This document shows positions 57,572-60,000 of a DNA stretch of 60,000 nucleotides, piece after piece. A program made the translations under genes and the position numbers. The notes beneath the pieces are model-generated. The model was given only the letters and a program-made list of their open reading frames with translations. It was not told the origin of the DNA and did not search any database. The stretch's first letter is position 1; each line of letters begins with the position of its first letter. The stretch is from NCBI GenBank assembly GCA_950295325.1, contig OX485807.1:24835666-24895665 (forward strand). The letters run 5' to 3'. The stretch is from Polytrichum commune (taxonomy: Eukaryota; Streptophyta; Polytrichopsida; Polytrichales; Polytrichaceae).

Positions 57572-57960
57572 CACTTTAAGTGATTTTTTAACTTTATTTT
57601 GTTCTCGTTTTACAAGTAGCCCATTTCTTATAGGATGTTAACCTCGACATTAGTACAATCTTGATGATTAGCGAACCCGAGTCGAGGCCGCATCCATTTT
57701 CTTCATGATTTTTGGAGCTCGAATGGGTATCTTATGCATTCTCTTAGTGAAGATTCTTTTTCTTCTTGAATGATCTTGAATGAGGTTCCTCCAATTGTGT
57801 TGACTAGGTTGAAGACAAGAACGTGGAGAATTTATCAAATTTTGAGCACATCTCTTGTTGGTGTCTATTGTTAGATCTACAGCTAACCACAGAGTCCCCT
57901 CAGATATAGATATCCCATCAAAATAAGTAACTAAATTAAGCACAAGCTTATCTTATGCAC
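57572..57960 (+). repeat. Rep-A copy
   Basis: Contains CATTTCTTATAGGATGTTAACC, TGATTAGCGAACCCGAGTCGAG, TTTTTGGAGCTCGAATGG and AAGTAACTAAATTAAGCAC in Rep-A order. Diverged but near full length. Confidence 0.55.
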
Positions 57961-59485
57961 TAAAGAAAATTTAAATAAATCCAAAATCCAAAATAAATCT
58001 TCGTAATACATGCTTCAATCTAGGCTTTAGCAACTGGTGATATAGACTTTGGCATGAGAAAGAGAGAGAGAGTTCTCTTGATCCTTCATACATTTAAATA
58101 GGATATGTTCTCTTTATTACATAATAATTGTAGTAAAATCTTGACAACATGCATCCCTCATAAGAAGGGTCTATGTAATCTAATTACCAGGTTTCATAAT
58201 CTTTTAGTTACACCCCTATTATTATACAAGTAAGTACAAAGCTTAATCGTGGAGTGATTTTTAGACTTGTTATATGGATATCATTCTCATCTAAAATTAT
58301 ATAGGTCTCACCCATCAAAATCCATCATACGTTAGGGACAACTTAGGTTCGTTCAAAGAATCCATCCCTATCAAGCAAAACTCTATCATAAGAGTATTAT
58401 TATATCAACAATCAATAGGGACCCATAAGAAACCTTTGTTGGTGCCTAATTCTAAACATAAATTAGATTGTCAGAAAACATAATGTTTCCATAAAAATTA
58501 TCATAGGGTCATAACAAATGTAGAAGATTCTTCGGAAAGCATATAGCACATGTAGAAAAGGTCCTCACATGTGCCCATGCTCCCCAAGATTACCACAAAT
58601 CATGTCAGTGAAGTGTGCATCATGTATCAACGTGCCTCTTACTTGCTATTAATGTCAAAAAAGGTGTATTACTTTCTTACCAAAAAAAGGTGTATCATGT
58701 AGAAGTACCAACTATCTCCTTATTATATATGTGATCAATTGCTGAATTTGAATTTTTTGTCACCAAACAAGTTGCAATCAAACTTGGGCCTTGTCAATTG
58801 ATCCAATCTTAGTGACCTTTAATTTATTTTTCTTTCAAAACACCTCATGCATTAGCACTACCTTATGCTCATCCTTGACATCACCGGTCTTTCCCATGTT
58901 CACTCACTCGCATTGCTACATACACAAGTGTAGTTGTATGTATGAAGAGTACATGTTTTCCCAGTCTCAACGCTTAAGTGCCTCATGACATTCACATGAG
59001 ACAAACAAAGTTTGTCTATGGAGTGGTACATGTACAATATCTATTTGGTCATATCATCTAATCTTCTATACTTTCGTTTAGGGTTCACCAACGGGCAACC
59101 CATTAAATAAAGGGGTGTCCTTTTTCAAAGCTTTCAAACTCAAAACTTGATCTTCTCTTCAGAGGCTTTTTTCCTTTCTATTTTTCATCAAAATGAAGCA
59201 AGGGTGGGTGGGCGGGATTTTTCTTCATCACAAGTCTATTGCATCACTAAACATAACATCAAATATTGTAATCATGGATCAAATGCAATGTTTCAAACAT
59301 CCAGCAAGGCAACCGAAAAACTAGTAAGAAATATGTATGTTTATCAAAGAACATGAAATTCATGAAAACGTCACATGGCATACAAAAATGTCACAAATGC
59401 CATTTTCTCGAACACAATGAAGGCCAACTTGAATTGATCTTTGGAGGCAACTTTGCCAACTACATTTGGATGTATTTACAAAATG
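57961..59485. other. No gene recognised
   Basis: AT-rich intergenic sequence. Frames of 60-70 codons lack recognisable domains. A GTGTATCA(T) word recurs near 58663-58698 (AAAAAAGGTGTAT twice), a short local duplication. Confidence 0.5.
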
Positions 59486-59870
59486 CTACACTAAATATGA
59501 TATTTAGTGTCACCAATTCTAATTGTTTTGCTCAATACTAAATGTGAACCACGGTATAGTTTCACCAACACTAAACATCAACCCAACATTAATTTTCATT
59601 GCATGTAAAAACAATTTGGGGGACTAAAGATTTACAGTGTTGCAAGTACTGTCAGGTACCAAAAGATTTTTCATTTGAATTTCAAGCATCTGCGACAATA
59701 TTTTATCACAAGTTCCTAACAAGAGAAGGTAGGGTTTTGGCCAATGGATGAACTCATCCATCATCAGTGACTTGGATAATGTTCACTTATTCATAAGACT
59801 TCTCCTCCAAAAAGCTACCATAGTGACATTAAATACCATACGACACTACATATCATATTTAGTGCAGTAG
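59486..59870. mobile_element. CACTAAATA-ended element, copy 3
   Basis: Left end CTACACTAAATATGATATTT, right end CACTACATATCATATTTAGT. 385 bp; the left half aligns well with the copy at 15153 (TTAGTGTCACCAATTCTAAT and a CACCAACACTAAA word). Non-coding. Confidence 0.62.
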
Positions 59871-60000
59871 CATGTGCAAACGATAACAAGGAAATCTTCC
59901 TTACTGCATGAACTTGTGTCTATATAAAAAATAGGTTTCAAAATGCAATTTTGTTGAAAGTTGAAGTGCACTCCATAAAACTAGAAACTCAGTTGACCTT

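Noticed and set aside
1-60000. CRISPR array, operon, biosynthetic gene cluster or new defence system
   Set aside because: The repeats are dispersed or paired, not regularly spaced; the genes are intron-containing, unrelated in function and spread tens of kilobases apart. Nothing supports a co-ordinated new system.

Overview
This window is nuclear DNA of a land plant. The genes are split by GT-AG introns (one intron is GC-AG), the background is AT-rich, and most of the length is old, short, non-autonomous transposons. The three recognisable host genes are ordinary plant families: a leucine-rich-repeat (LRR) receptor-type protein, a TauE/SafE anion permease and a pectin methylesterase. Species cannot be fixed from the sequence. 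A non-seed lineage (moss, lycophyte or fern) is only an impression from the restriction-like-endonuclease LINE fragments and intron-rich LRR gene.

Layout. 1-3.6 kb: the 5' part of a minus-strand LRR receptor gene; its remaining exons, and any kinase domain, lie off the left edge. 3.6-30 kb: no convincing intact host gene. This part holds a 2-3 kb direct duplication, PIF/Harbinger MITEs, a 997-bp element with an 8-bp target-site duplication nested in an older repeat, two truncated LINE copies with (TTC)n tails, foldback elements and microsatellites. 30-36.4 kb: a plus-strand five-exon TauE/SafE gene with a probable long spliced leader. 38.2-42.5 kb: a minus-strand five-exon pectinesterase, with an unrecognised 178-codon ORF upstream of it. 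42.5-60 kb: repeats again, with weak remnants of a papain-like protease and an LRR gene, a 522-bp pogo-like element, and a 2,055-bp pogo/Tigger element at 54.0-56.1 kb with intact ends, a TA target duplication and an N-terminally truncated DDE transposase.

The host genes do not form a pathway: the pectinesterase works in the cell wall, the LRR protein at the plasma membrane and the permease in a membrane. What connects the window is repeat biology. Several elements can be delimited to the base by terminal inverted repeats plus target-site duplications. One 0.3-0.45 kb family (called Rep-A here) occurs in about ten places, including introns of the LRR and permease genes, and its past mobility is shown by presence/absence between the two copies of a duplication.

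I found no new defence, biosynthetic or gene-cluster system. The most distinctive observation is that two unrelated-looking pogo-type elements both encode C-termini ending in a PCNA-box-like motif (QxxIxxFF or QxxIxxMF). Exon borders were read by eye from splice motifs and checked for phase continuity; no searches were run.
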